Below, piece after piece: positions 10,486 through 18,458 of a stretch of DNA of 18,458 bases; within the stretch, counting starts at the first letter, position 1; every line of letters starts with the position of its first letter. The notes under the pieces were generated by a model. That model was not told the origin of the DNA. It did no database searches and saw only the letters and a list, made by a program, of their open reading frames with translations. Source of the DNA: Monoraphidium neglectum (lineage: Eukaryota > Chlorophyta > Chlorophyceae > Sphaeropleales > Selenastraceae); contig NW_014012850.1 of NCBI RefSeq assembly GCF_000611645.1, positions 1-18,458 on the forward strand, in the 5' to 3' direction. The position numbers were made by a program, and so were the translations under genes.

Positions 10486-10606
10486 TGCGTGTGGGCGTAT
10501 ACGAAGGGTTTAATATATTCATGATATATTAATACACGCGTGGCCCTGTCGTCATGATCGCCGTGGCGGCGCCGCGCATTCCTTTCACTCAGTCGAACCC
10601 ACCTCA

Positions 10607-12165
10607 ATGCCTGCACGGCCATGTGCTCGTGCGCCCTGCCGACGCCTCCTTGATGCAGTGGCGACCAAGGAGTTTGTCTACGCGGGAAAAGACGGCTTCG
10701 AGGCCCTCTCGGTGCGCCCCGGTCCCGTGCCCCCTCTCTTTGAGCACCGGCCAACAAAAACGGTGGTGGGGCGGCAACGGCCGACATAGCGTCAGAGCTC
10801 TGCTGGCGCATAAACGCGGTGCTTGCCAGTGTCGCCTGCCGCGCAAATGCTCCGGCTCATCTCTCCTACATTCTATCTCCCTCCGCGCAACTGGCCGTGC
10901 GGCTATTCGCCCTCACAGCCCCTCCCTCCCCGCCCATGCGCGCCTGCCGTTCACTCCCTGCAAGGGCCCTCACCCTACCACTGTGTTGCAGGCGCTCCCC
11001 AGCCCCCCCCTGCCCCCTCCGTCTTCACCTAATCCTTCTGCCCCCCCACCTACACCCCCCCCCCTACACACACACACACAAGAACAGTCGGCCCCCGTCC
11101 TGGTGGACGCTGAGCAGTGCATCGCCCTCAACACCGCCGCCCGCGACTACTTCTACGTGCTGGAGGTCATAAACAAGCTCAAGTACTCGACAGGTGGGGT
11201 TTTGCGGGCTGTGGGTGACAGCGTGGCTGGCCAGCGCAGACAGGGGAAAGGGGGTTTTAGACACGGCGCGCGTGGCGCGATTTCGCTGCTGGCCGGCGCA
11301 GGTGCCATCGGGTGCAGCCGGCTGTGGCCTTGGTTTCTTGCATAGTGTCTCCGTAGCCGCACCGTCCTTGTCACAGGCAGCGTTGCGATGTACAGAACAC
11401 CATCTACGCAGCCTTTATTTGACCCAAGCGATCCTTGCGACAACATACGGCACCGCGCCGCTCCCGCCTCTGTGACCTGCGTCACGCGGCGCTGCAGGCG
11501 CTGCAGGCGCTGGCGCTGAGGAAGGTGCCGCCTCGGAGGACGAAGGGGCGGAGGCCGACGACTCAATTACGCTGCGGCGCCTGGGGTCGTTCGCGCGGCA
11601 CTGGAAGCACAGAGCCACGGCGGGGGCGCACATCTCGGCGCCCGGCGGCCAGGCGGGTGAGGCCATGGGTTGGCGCGGTGGCGGGGCCGGTCGCCGGCCT
11701 TGTAATGGAGCCGCGGGGATTTGGGAGCGCCGGGCGGCCAATTCGTGCGCTGCGCCGGCCTCGGTTGAGCCGTGTGCCAGTATGTGGGCTGCAGAGTGCC
11801 GCCTGGCCTTTGCTGTGCTGCCACAGGGGTCCTTGCCAGGGCCAGGGCAATGCGCTGCTTGGTGCTGGCCACGCGGTACTGGGAGTGTTGGCATGCAGGG
11901 CAGTGCGCAAGGCTGATCTCTGACAGTCGCGCCATTGCAAGCACATGTACGGGTGCCTACCAAGTGACTGTGCACTACGACACATCGCAATCGCCCACTC
12001 CCCTCGCACGAACCCACCCCGCCCCAATCTACAGAGTCCTCAAAGTCGGGCGCCCGCCGCGACGCGCAGCGCGTTGGCACCTGCGTGCGCGATGCTCTGG
12101 GGCGCTACGTGATCGCCCCGGCGGTGGAGGGCCGCATCGTCTGCCTGCAGCCGCTGCCGGAGTAA
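10607..12165 (+). CDS. Four-exon gene of unknown function, about 163 aa
   Basis: Exons 10607-10711, 11088-11193, 11507-11656 and 12035-12165 join in frame through GT-AG introns (donors GTGCGC, GTGGGG, GTGAGG) to a TAA at 12163. Exons 2-4 are well supported by matching phases and GC-rich third positions; exon 1 is tentative. Exon 2 encodes a helical segment (VDAEQCIALNTAARDYFYVL, then EVINKLKYS). Exon 3 has an acidic linker (EEGAASEDEGAEADD) followed by SITLRRLGSFARHWKHR. Exon 4 ends with RVGTCVRDALGRYVIAP and LQPLPE. There is no signal peptide, membrane helix or catalytic motif I recognise; a small helical subunit of a complex is only a guess. Exon 3 could instead start at 11498 (second CAG), adding three residues. 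Exon 2 could start at 10992 with a Pro-rich extension in the same frame. The 5' end faces TOM20. Confidence 0.65.
11067..11081 (+). repeat. Short (CA)n tract with C-rich run before exon 2 of the unknown gene
   Basis: A C-rich tract (about 11038-11064) followed by about seven CA units ends just before the acceptor AACAG at 11083-11087. It probably serves as the pyrimidine-rich part of the splice acceptor. Confidence 0.6.
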
Positions 12166-12919
12166 CCCCATCCGGTGCTCGCGGCGCTGCGATGCAGCGG
12201 GCGGCGGTGCTGATGCCCAGGCCCTTGATGGCGTTTTTGAAACCACATGCTGAGAATATCGTTGGGATGGTGCTGTTTCAACAAGATCTGTGGTGAAATT
12301 TTGCATCCTGCTCAGCACAGCTTACAGTACTTCCATGACCTGATGAGGGGCGAGCACGTACAGCAGGTGCTCTTGGGCACGTGCCACGGCCCCGACAATA
12401 TCGTATGTGCAAGCTTCCCAGGGGAGTAAACATAAGGCTCCTAAAGACGAGAATAAACGTAAGCTTTCCCGCCGCCTGCCTGGTGACGCGGCTGCGGGCA
12501 TCAAGCGACGGGCGAGAGGCATCACACCCTTGTGGCAGCTTCGGCATGTGCCCATCAGACATGCACGTGTGTGGCGGCCAATTTGCAGCTGTACGTGTAT
12601 GGAGATTTTGCAAGTGATCACAACATAAAAGTCTGCCGAAGCAAGCAGTCTGATGATATCTGTGCACGATAGAGCATGCAAACATGCACAGGCAGCACGC
12701 TAAACCATTCAACCAGGCAGTGCGGCGGCGGGACATTGCGCGCAGAGAGGCGCGCTGCTTCCAGCAAAACATTTTTCTGGGTAGGCGCTGGGGCCACGGG
12801 TAAGTGGTGTTCTGCGTTCAAGGAAAACGGCAGCACCATACGGCGGTGCAGGCCTCATGACGGAGGCTACAGTGGTGAAACGCTGCCATGCGCTTGCAGG
12901 GGTTGCTTTAGATGGGACC
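12166..12919. other. Convergent intergenic region without a visible gene
   Basis: This holds the 3' ends of the unknown + gene and of the selenoprotein-S-like minus gene. Open frames up to about 165 codons exist but lack domains, and base composition falls towards AT around 12240-12680. No tandem repeats, RNA genes or clear TGTAA signal were seen near either stop codon. Confidence 0.45.
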
Positions 12920-13236
12920 TCACGTGGCCTGTTGCATCCGTCTGCAGCAGCGGCGCTGGTGGCAGGCAGGCATGCGGCCAAGTAGGCGTCCGCCGTCGCA
13001 GCCCCCGCCGCCCTGGCCGGTCAGGGGGTTGTACTGCGGGCGCTTGGGGTCGCGGTTGTTGCTGCTCAAGGGGGCGACGCACCTGGGCCAGGGTGGCGGA
13101 GGAAGTTGGGGGTTTGCGCCGGTGTGGGGGGTATATGTGTTTCAAATCACTGGGCAGCAGCTTCACGGCGGCAGATGTATTCCTGATGGTGCGCATGTGG
13201 TGGCCGTGCTTTGGGACCATGCACCGCACATGCAAG

Positions 13237-13330
<94 letters not shown>

Positions 13331-14000
13331 CCGATGACATGATTCCACCCAACCCCCGGACACCCGCCACCCAAGCTTCAAACGTCGAACAGCACCCAAC
13401 ACCACGCAACGTCCTGGCCCCTCCCAACCTGGCCAGGCGCTCGAGCTCGCGCGGCGCCGCCTGCTGCCGCCGCAGCGCCTCGGCCCGTGTAGCCCGCTGC
13501 GCCGCCACCTTGCTGCTTTCGAGGTGGGACGCCTGCAGGCGCTCCACTGCGGCGGCACGGCGCACCTCGTACACCAGCGTTGGAGCCAGCGGCTCTGCGA
13601 GGAACGGAGAGGCAGGGCGTGCACACAGGGCTGGGCCACAAATTTAGTTGTTCGCCACAAGTTTCCCTACCCGCAAAGTTTGCAGTCATTGCAATGGATG
13701 GATGGAGGGCGGGCGGCGTCGCGTCGAGTCGTGGGTGAGAGGCGCGCCCCGCCGACAGCTTGAGCCAGAACATGTGGTTTGCAGGCAATGATCACACCAA
13801 ACGCGGGCATGATGGACCTTAATCGCTTATGTTTTGTATGACTGACTCTGCGGAGTCGCACCTTCGCTGTCGTCGTGGCGGGAGACAATGGGCAGGCTGG
13901 CTCGCGCTGCCATAGATCGCCGGACCCTGGGCCAGACGTACACGAATAGGAAAGCCATGAATAGCACACAGCTCCAGACAGCCCACGGTGGCAGCGCCAT
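12920..14000 (-). CDS. Selenoprotein S/VIMP-like one-helix membrane protein (no selenocysteine seen)
   Basis: Minus-strand exons 14000-13862, 13594-13429 and 13061-12920 join in phase (introns GTGCGA..CAG and GTTGGG..CAG) to 148 aa. Residues 8-23 are hydrophobic (VWSCVLFMAFLFVYVW), a single N-terminal membrane helix followed by PRVRRS, so the rest probably faces the cytosol. Residues about 55-100 form a charged Arg/Ala/Glu/Gln helix (AAAVERLQASHLESSKVAAQ, then RATRAEALRRQQ). The C-terminal part has RPQYNPLTGQGGGGC, the YNPL-x-G-Gly-rich motif that ends selenoprotein S. That family anchors Derlin/p97 partners in ER-associated degradation (family knowledge). The coiled coil here is much shorter than in animals and the last 20 residues (CHQRRCCRRMQQAT) are unlike them. 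The assignment rests on architecture and one motif, so it is moderate. The exon 3 acceptor is the least certain junction. Confidence 0.55.
13238..13330. repeat. GCA/TGC trinucleotide tract inside an intron
   Basis: On the + strand this reads (GCA)11, then the interruption GCCACA (13271-13276), then (GCA)18. It lies in the second intron (13428-13062) of the selenoprotein-S-like gene, where the sense strand is (CTG)n. Translated in any frame it gives poly-Gln, poly-Ser, poly-Ala, poly-Leu or poly-Cys, which explains long spurious open frames on both strands. Confidence 0.95.
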
Positions 14001-14181
14001 CGGCTCACGACAATGTCTGCGTATAATGATGTGTATACTATGTGAAGTCTCAGTGCTTGTGACAGGCTCCGATTGGCCTGTAAAGTAAGCTCAGAAAACT
14101 CACAATGTGAATGAAAATGGCTTTCAACCGGGCAGGGCTGCTGTTTGTCTGTCTCAGGGAAGCCTTAAACCCTGACAGGCT

Positions 14182-14253
14182 CAGGGTTTAGGGTTTAGAC
14201 AGTCCCAGGGTTTAGGGTTTAGACAGGCCCAGGGTTTAGGGTTTAGGCAGGCC
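14182..14253. repeat. Three 24-bp direct repeats containing TTTAGGG telomere motifs
   Basis: Units lie at 14182-14205, 14206-14229 and 14230-14253. Each starts CAGGGTTTAGGGTTTAG and ends CAGTCC or CAGGCC; they differ at only two positions. Each contains two overlapping copies of GGGTTTA, the plant-type telomere repeat. On the SelS-like gene's strand the motif reads AAACCCT, the telo-box of plant promoters. Origin could be an interstitial telomere remnant or a promoter minisatellite. Confidence 0.9.
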
Positions 14254-14460
14254 TACCAAGAGTTCTGTAGCAAGTGCAGCGCAGCTGCTAGGGCAGGTGT
14301 TTTTGTGCTGCAGGATGCTGTTGCCAGAAGGACACCGCTGCAAGCACCACAGTCACCCCGCCGCCTCGACTTGTGCTGCTTCGAAGCCAGCACCGCCCCT
14401 CCGGCAAATCGCCCACGCCTAGTCCTTTTTGCCCACAAAGGACGCCCGTGCTACAGCAAC

Positions 14461-14465
14461 TTACA
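14461..14465 (-). terminator. Probable polyadenylation signal TGTAA of the BTB gene
   Basis: TGTAA on the minus strand lies 18 nt after the BTB stop codon. This is the usual green-algal poly(A) motif. The short spacing would give a very short 3' UTR. Confidence 0.4.
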
Positions 14466-14482
14466 TTCAAGTTCCACAGCTG

Positions 14483-16652
14483 CTAACGCGGCTGGGGGGT
14501 GCGCACTCTGCGGCCCTCCAGCTGCAGCTGCTGCCGCCCACATAGGCCGTCATATGCATCGAGCAGCCACTCCCGCAGCCCAGGCACCTCGCCGCCGCCG
14601 CCGTCCCCGAAGCCACCGCTGCCACCGCTGCCGCCGCCCACAGGGCTGCCGGCGCTGCTGCTGCCGCCGCCTCCCTCACCCAAAAGCTGCCTCACTCCCC
14701 GCAGGTCTTCCAACGTCGCCTTCGAGCTGTCAAACGAGCCCAGCAGCTGCCGCCAGCAGTCCAGGCGCTCCCGCCGCCAGCAGTCCAGACGCTCCCGCCG
14801 CCGCTCGTCGTCATGTGGGCGGCTGCCCTGCTCCTGCTCTCCCTGGTCACAAGCCTCTTCCGCCGCCACTCCCTCCTGCTGTCGTTCCTGCCGCTGCTGC
14901 TCTGGCGGCTGCGCGTCCTTTTGCGGCCGCTGCTGGTACGTCTGCTCCTCCTCCTGCTGCCGCTGCTCGTGCGCCTTCATCCACGCTGCCACCGCTCCAA
15001 GCGCCTCTCCAAACGGCGCCCTCCTGGCCACTGCCTGCACAAGCTCCAACGGCCAGCAGGCAAACCCAGGCAGCCGGCAGACCTGGCCCAGCGCCGCGGC
15101 AGCCTGCGCGTACAGGCTCGCCTCGCACGCGCGTGCGCACAGCCTGCAGGGTGGAATGTGGGGGCCGGCGAGGGCTTAAAGACAGGGCAAACGAGATGGC
15201 TACAGGAATGTCAGCCCCTCAATGCGCATGCGTTGCCATACACGGCGTCAACGAAGCCTGCGCAGCAGTTGTATGCGGGACGTGCATCAGGGCTCCTGGG
15301 CGGCGCCGCCCCCTGCGCCCCTCCCGGACGAGCCTCACACCGCAGCGGCCGCACCTGTGCGCGGCCGGCAGCATCCCGCAGAGCGCGCCTGGCACCAGCC
15401 GCGCCGCTGCCAGCCACGCCAGCAGCTGCCCCGCCAGGTCGCTCCGGACCTGGTACTGGTCTGCCAGGCCGTACAGCTGCGGCACGAGCGGCAGGGGCAC
15501 GTCGATCGCGCCGCCATACATGTGGCTCAGCAACAGGTCCACCGCGGCCGGCTCCGCCTCTTGCAGGGTCACTTCTGCCGTCCTGCTCTCCACAAATGCG
15601 TCGCCGCTGAGCATCCTGTCGAGCACTGGCGACGCCGCGGCGAGCACGACGCGGTGCGCGGGGAACTCGGAGGCGCCGCAGCGCAGCAGCGCGTCGGAGA
15701 AGCGCCCGTCTCGCCGGATGGGGGCGAGGGCGGGCGGCGCGTGCGGGGGCGCGGGGACATGCACGTGGGTGAAGGTGCTGGCGGGCTCGGCCGGGGCAGC
15801 GACGAAAATTGCCTGCGGAGCAAGGTTGCATGCATATGGATGTGTGTGCATGCGTGCGTGGGCTGATGTGCATGTCTGTGTCTGACCGGAGCGCGTTTTG
15901 GTGATAGCGCCGTGCCATTCGCAGCATAGCAGCTGCTCCCACCCTCGGGTGTTCAACGCGTCATTAATCAGGCAGAGTGCGCTGGCCTCCACGGGCAGCT
16001 TCGAGCCCAAAACAGATTCGCGCCCACAGACCTGCAGCTTCCGGCCTTCCACCAGCCGCGCCTGCCGCAGCGCCGCGGAGGCGGGCAGCTTCTGCATCGC
16101 ATGGCGCCCCGCCCGCACAGGCTCGCCAAGCCACGCGGCGATCTCAGAGCGGTCGCCGCTGCGCGCGCCGGATAGGATCACTGAACAGTACAGCTGCGGG
16201 GGGCCGTCGTCTGGGCGCTCGTTGGCGGCGCCCGGGGCCGCAGCTTGGGCGCCAGGATGGTACCCTAGGTAGACGAAGGGTGGGTAGTTGTGGGCGCCAT
16301 AGCCCGCACCCACGCCCGCAACAAAGCCCGGACCAAAGCCCGCGCCAAAGCCTGCGGGCTGGGGACCGGCGGCAGGGGCGGGCTGACCCGCGGCGCCGGA
16401 TGGGCCTGCGCTGCCGCTGGTACGCAGCCGGGGCAGCGTGTTGATATGGAGGTCAATCGAGCCGCTGTGAGGGGACACATCCAAGTCGAGGGAGAATCGG
16501 TGTGACACGGCGCCGACCGGGGTGGTTGCGCCAGTTGCAGGACTGCGGTCGGCGAGCACGACGGGGATTGAAGCGCTGCAGACGCTGCCCATGTCTACCA
16601 TATCGGCCTCCAGAGCGTCTAAGTATACCACCGATGCCACTGCGTGCGACAT
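14483..16652 (-). CDS. BTB/POZ domain protein with BACK-like region, 652 aa
   Basis: Exon 1 is 16652-15355 and exon 2 is 15143-14483, joined AG/G across a GTGCGG..CAG intron. The N-terminal 200 residues are unrecognised, including a Gly/Ala/Phe repeat (GFGAGFGPGFVAGVGAGYG, about 103-121). The BTB fold spans about residues 305-405: DGRFSDALLRCG, FPAHRVVLAAASPVLDRMLS, then VDLLLSHMYGG and LYGLADQY. This is followed by a BACK-like helical region (LLAWLAAARLVPGAL, then CEASLYAQAA). The C-terminus is a Gln/Glu-rich probable coiled coil (HEQRQQEEEQ), a duplicated octapeptide, a Gly-rich loop and LREWLLDAYDGL. BTB-BACK proteins are usually substrate adaptors for CUL3 ubiquitin ligases (family knowledge); no kelch, MATH or ankyrin domain is visible. 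A His/Thr-rich stretch encoded by about 15813-15886 looks intron-like but its removal would break the frame. Confidence 0.85.
14753..14800 (-). repeat. 24-bp tandem duplication inside the BTB gene
   Basis: Bases 14753-14776 and 14777-14800 are identical except one G/A change. They encode two adjacent copies of RRERLDCW in the C-terminal coiled-coil region. The change is synonymous, so this is a recent in-frame duplication. Confidence 0.9.
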
Positions 16653-16997
16653 GGCTGGGATACGCCGCGAAACCTGCTCGGGGCGTCAAGCAGCCTGCGC
16701 AAGGACGGAACAAATCTGGGCTTCAAAGCGCATCAGCAACAGCACCTTGCTGACGATGAAGCTCTGAGATAAGATGCGGTATGATGTAATATGTTGTCTG
16801 TCTGCTGGTTGCCTGTGGCGCAAGCAACCGTCACCCTCTCTGGTCCTTGCCTATGCAGTTGGTGTACGGTAGTGTGCGCCGCACGCTAGAAAGCAACACG
16901 GCATCTCCATTCTCGCTTCCGCTTGCCCTTTCTTTCTGACGCCCACAGGCCTCATGAATCCAGAACTTGCGCTGCGCTCTACAGGGCAGGCGCCGCA
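16653..16997. promoter_or_regulatory. Tandem intergenic region: BTB promoter and sulfite oxidase 3' UTR
   Basis: Both genes run on the minus strand; 345 bases separate the sulfite oxidase stop from the BTB ATG. An AT-rich patch (about 16778-16797) is the only compositional feature. The sulfite oxidase stop codon itself forms TGTAA (GTGTAA), and no other clear poly(A) motif was seen. Confidence 0.35.
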
Positions 16998-18458
16998 TTA
17001 CACGACATTGACCTGCACCCGGTGCCAAGAATTGTTGACCACCCCCCGCGCATTCCACACGGGCCCCGCCGACTCCGGCTGCGTGTTGTAGTTCTCGTCC
17101 GTCGCCTTGACCACCACCTCCAGCTTCCCGCCGGCTTCCACGCCCTCCGGCAGCCGCTGAGTCAGCGAGTACAGCGTCTTTGCCCACGCACGGCCGGACG
17201 AGTTCGTGGGCGGCTTGGTCAGCTCTGCGGGCGCCCAGGTCTTGCCGCCGTCCAGAGACACGTCCACGCGCACAATGTCGCTGCCGCCGCCGCTCCATGC
17301 GTAACCCTTGACTGCAGGCGGTTGGATTGCAGGTCAAATGGAAGGTGATGGGTGTCAGGCGACGAGGTTATGGGAAGCGGAGCGCAAGCTGCCACGGCGC
17401 GCCTGCCGCTGGCCGCTGGCGGGCCACTGCTGGGGCAGCCAGCCACGAGAGCCACGCGCACCGGCACGACGCGGCGCTGCCGCAAGCAGCCATGAGTGCG
17501 CACTCAACGCGCGCCGTCCCCATAGCAGCTGCAACCCCGCCCCCTCCCCTTCTCCTCGCGTCACCCGCCCTGCCCAGGCCTGACCACGGATGACGCAGCG
17601 CGGCCTCACCCGTGATCTCGCCCTCCTCCAGGCTGACCTCCTCCCCCTTGGCTGGCAGGCAGATGGCCGACACGACATTCAACCCCTGGGGAGGGAACGG
17701 CAACAGTAGAGATTATATTGAAAACGCATCCAGTCGGTGCAGGGCTGCGTGGCGCTCTGCCTGCTGTAACTGGGGCTATTGCTGCCGGGGCCGAGGTGTT
17801 GCGAGGAAGGCCGAGCGCGCAGGCCGCCGCGCCAAAAGCCGGGCGCACATGGCAGGCCCAGCTGCCGGGGCGCAGTCAAGGGGGCCGCGGGCTACGCGGG
17901 GCGTGCAAGGGGTTCAAAGCGGCCCTTGTCTCTTTGGGCACCTGGATGGCTGGGGCGCTCTTCCAGTCCAGGTTGTCCCAGTCAGTGCCGGGTGAGAAGG
18001 CCTTGTAGTCGTTCTGCTGCCAGAAGCCCTGGGACTCCTCGTTGCTTGCCACCACGCGGCCTGCGCATGTGTGCGTGTTTTGTGCGCGTGGGGTATGTGT
18101 ACATGTCAATGTGGCCTTTGTGTGTTTTGTGTGGTTGTCCATCTCATGCGAGATATATCGTGTGAGTAATTGTGTGTGCGTGCGTGTGTGTGTGTGCGTG
18201 CGTGTGTGTGTGTGCGTGCGTGCGTGCGTGTGTGTGTGTGTGTGTGTGCACGCTCATATGCGCGCGTCTGCGCGGGTGCATGTGCGTTTGCGCATGTGCC
18301 GTGCGGCACATATGTGCACATGCACCCGTACATCGCGTGAGCAGCAACCTCACCAGCAGCCACCCGGCCGCCCGACCTCGAGCGTGCAGATCATCAGCCC
18401 CCAATCCGACCCGCATACTGTATCCTGCCTATCCCCTCCCCTCTACGGCCCCCAACCC
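16998..18458 (-). CDS. SUOX: Sulfite oxidase, C-terminal part (Mo-cofactor dimerisation domain); 5' end outside window
   Basis: Minus-strand exons are 18060-17942, 17685-17610 and 17311-16998, with introns 17941-17686 and 17609-17312 in phase; an intron runs from 18061 to at least the edge. The visible protein is about 170 aa. It starts with ASNEESQGFWQQNDYKAFSP, the segment closing the molybdopterin domain. Next comes SAICLPAKGEEVSLEEGEIT, then KGYAWSGGGSDIVRVDVSLD and GGKTW. The end is VWNARGVVNNSWHRVQVNVV and stop. These are the landmarks of the sulfite oxidase dimerisation domain. The enzyme oxidises sulfite to sulfate. Plant enzymes are peroxisomal with a C-terminal PTS1; animal ones are mitochondrial with an N-terminal cytochrome b5 domain (family knowledge). 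This C-terminus has no SKL/SNL-like PTS1 and its wording (GYAWSGGG) is closer to the animal type. Catalytic Cys and any b5 domain lie off the window. Nitrate reductase shares the fold, but the chain stops here without a b5/FAD extension. Confidence 0.9.
18168..18249. repeat. Imperfect TG/CG dinucleotide-rich tract
   Basis: GTGTGTGCGTGCGT-type sequence occupies the sulfite oxidase intron, with weaker purity from about 18066 to 18330. On the gene's strand it reads CA/CG. Similar but smaller GT-rich patches occur in prohibitin intron 2 (about 6500-6565), which suggests that introns in this genome tend to collect such repeats. Confidence 0.85.

Larger units (their letters stand above)
14001..14482. 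promoter_or_regulatory. Upstream region of the SelS-like gene, with telomere-motif repeats
   Basis: Both neighbours are on the minus strand: the SelS-like ATG is at 14000 and the BTB gene stop is at 14483. The region therefore contains the BTB 3' UTR (right side) and the promoter of the SelS-like gene (left side). AAACCCTGA at 14167-14175 pairs with TCAGGGTTT at 14181-14189 as a perfect 9-bp hairpin stem with a 5-base loop, next to the 24-bp repeats. Confidence 0.5.

Noticed and set aside
10607..10711. Antisense reading of this segment (EGLEAVFSRVDKLLGRHCIK) as the missing TOM20 first exon
   Set aside because: It does not resemble the TOM20 N-terminal helix, ends in a stop before a usable phase-0 donor, and the + strand frame fits the downstream gene.
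10158..10811. His/Thr-rich open frames on the minus strand
   Set aside because: They are translations of the (GT)n tract; the real TOM20 exon uses another frame from 10242.
12850..12922. TGA at the end of the SelS-like gene read as selenocysteine (next in-frame stop four codons on)
   Set aside because: No convincing SECIS stem-loop with ATGA, AA loop and GA pairs was seen in the following sequence; an ATGA near 12860 is not followed by a suitable stem.
12676..13647. Poly-Ser/poly-Gln open frames on the + strand
   Set aside because: They are created by the trinucleotide tract in an intron of the minus-strand gene and show no flanking conserved sequence.
13378..13788. Alternative minus-strand frame of 136 codons
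   Set aside because: It is out of frame with the phased SelS-like exons and has no recognisable feature.
14182..14253. Possible CRISPR array
   Set aside because: Three adjoining direct repeats without unique spacers, in a eukaryotic context, with telomere motifs.
14305..15885. 526-codon open frame on the + strand
   Set aside because: It is the antisense shadow of the BTB gene; the minus-strand frame holds the BTB motifs and the + frame is low-complexity Ala/Pro/Arg/Ser.

Overview
The window looks like nuclear DNA of a green alga, most likely a trebouxiophyte of the Chlorella type. It is GC-rich. Its genes are split into short exons (often 75-240 nt) by GT-AG introns, many opening GTGAGG, GTGGGC or GTGCGG. 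The gene set is eukaryotic and plant-like: plant-type TOM20, prohibitin, GLTP, a Mo-cofactor sulfite oxidase and a nuclear-encoded EngB GTPase. Interstitial repeats carry TTTAGGG, the telomere motif of plants and Chlorella rather than the TTTTAGGG of Chlamydomonas. The organism call is inference; exon structures were built by hand from splice signals, reading phase and family knowledge.

Layout. 1-1234 (-): 5' part of an EngB-family GTPase running off the left edge. 1235-1420: short divergent intergenic region. 1421-3510 (+): complete six-exon glycolipid transfer protein, 218 aa. 3511-5284: gene-poor stretch. 5285-7270 (-): complete six-exon prohibitin, 281 aa, with one apparent GC-AG intron. 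7271-8121 (+): upstream region and a small one-helix protein. 8715-10242 (-): five exons of a plant-type TOM20 whose first exon could not be found. 10607-12165 (+): four-exon gene of unknown function. 12920-14000 (-): three-exon, one-helix protein resembling selenoprotein S/VIMP without selenocysteine, with a (CTG)n tract in an intron. 14182-14253: three 24-bp units bearing telomeric motifs. 14483-16652 (-): two-exon BTB/POZ protein. 16998-18458 (-): C-terminal exons of a sulfite oxidase running off the right edge.

The genes do not form one pathway. Prohibitin and TOM20 are mitochondrial membrane proteins, sulfite oxidase detoxifies sulfite, GLTP handles sphingolipids or glycolipids, and EngB assists organellar ribosome assembly. 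Several neighbours are head-to-head (EngB/GLTP; prohibitin/small membrane protein; TOM20/unknown gene) and may share promoters. I did not find a clearly new biological system. The points most worth checking are the missing TOM20 first exon beside a (GT)31 tract, the frame-preserving GC-AG intron in prohibitin, the unidentified four-exon gene, the selenoprotein-S-like gene with its trinucleotide tract, and the telomere-motif minisatellite.
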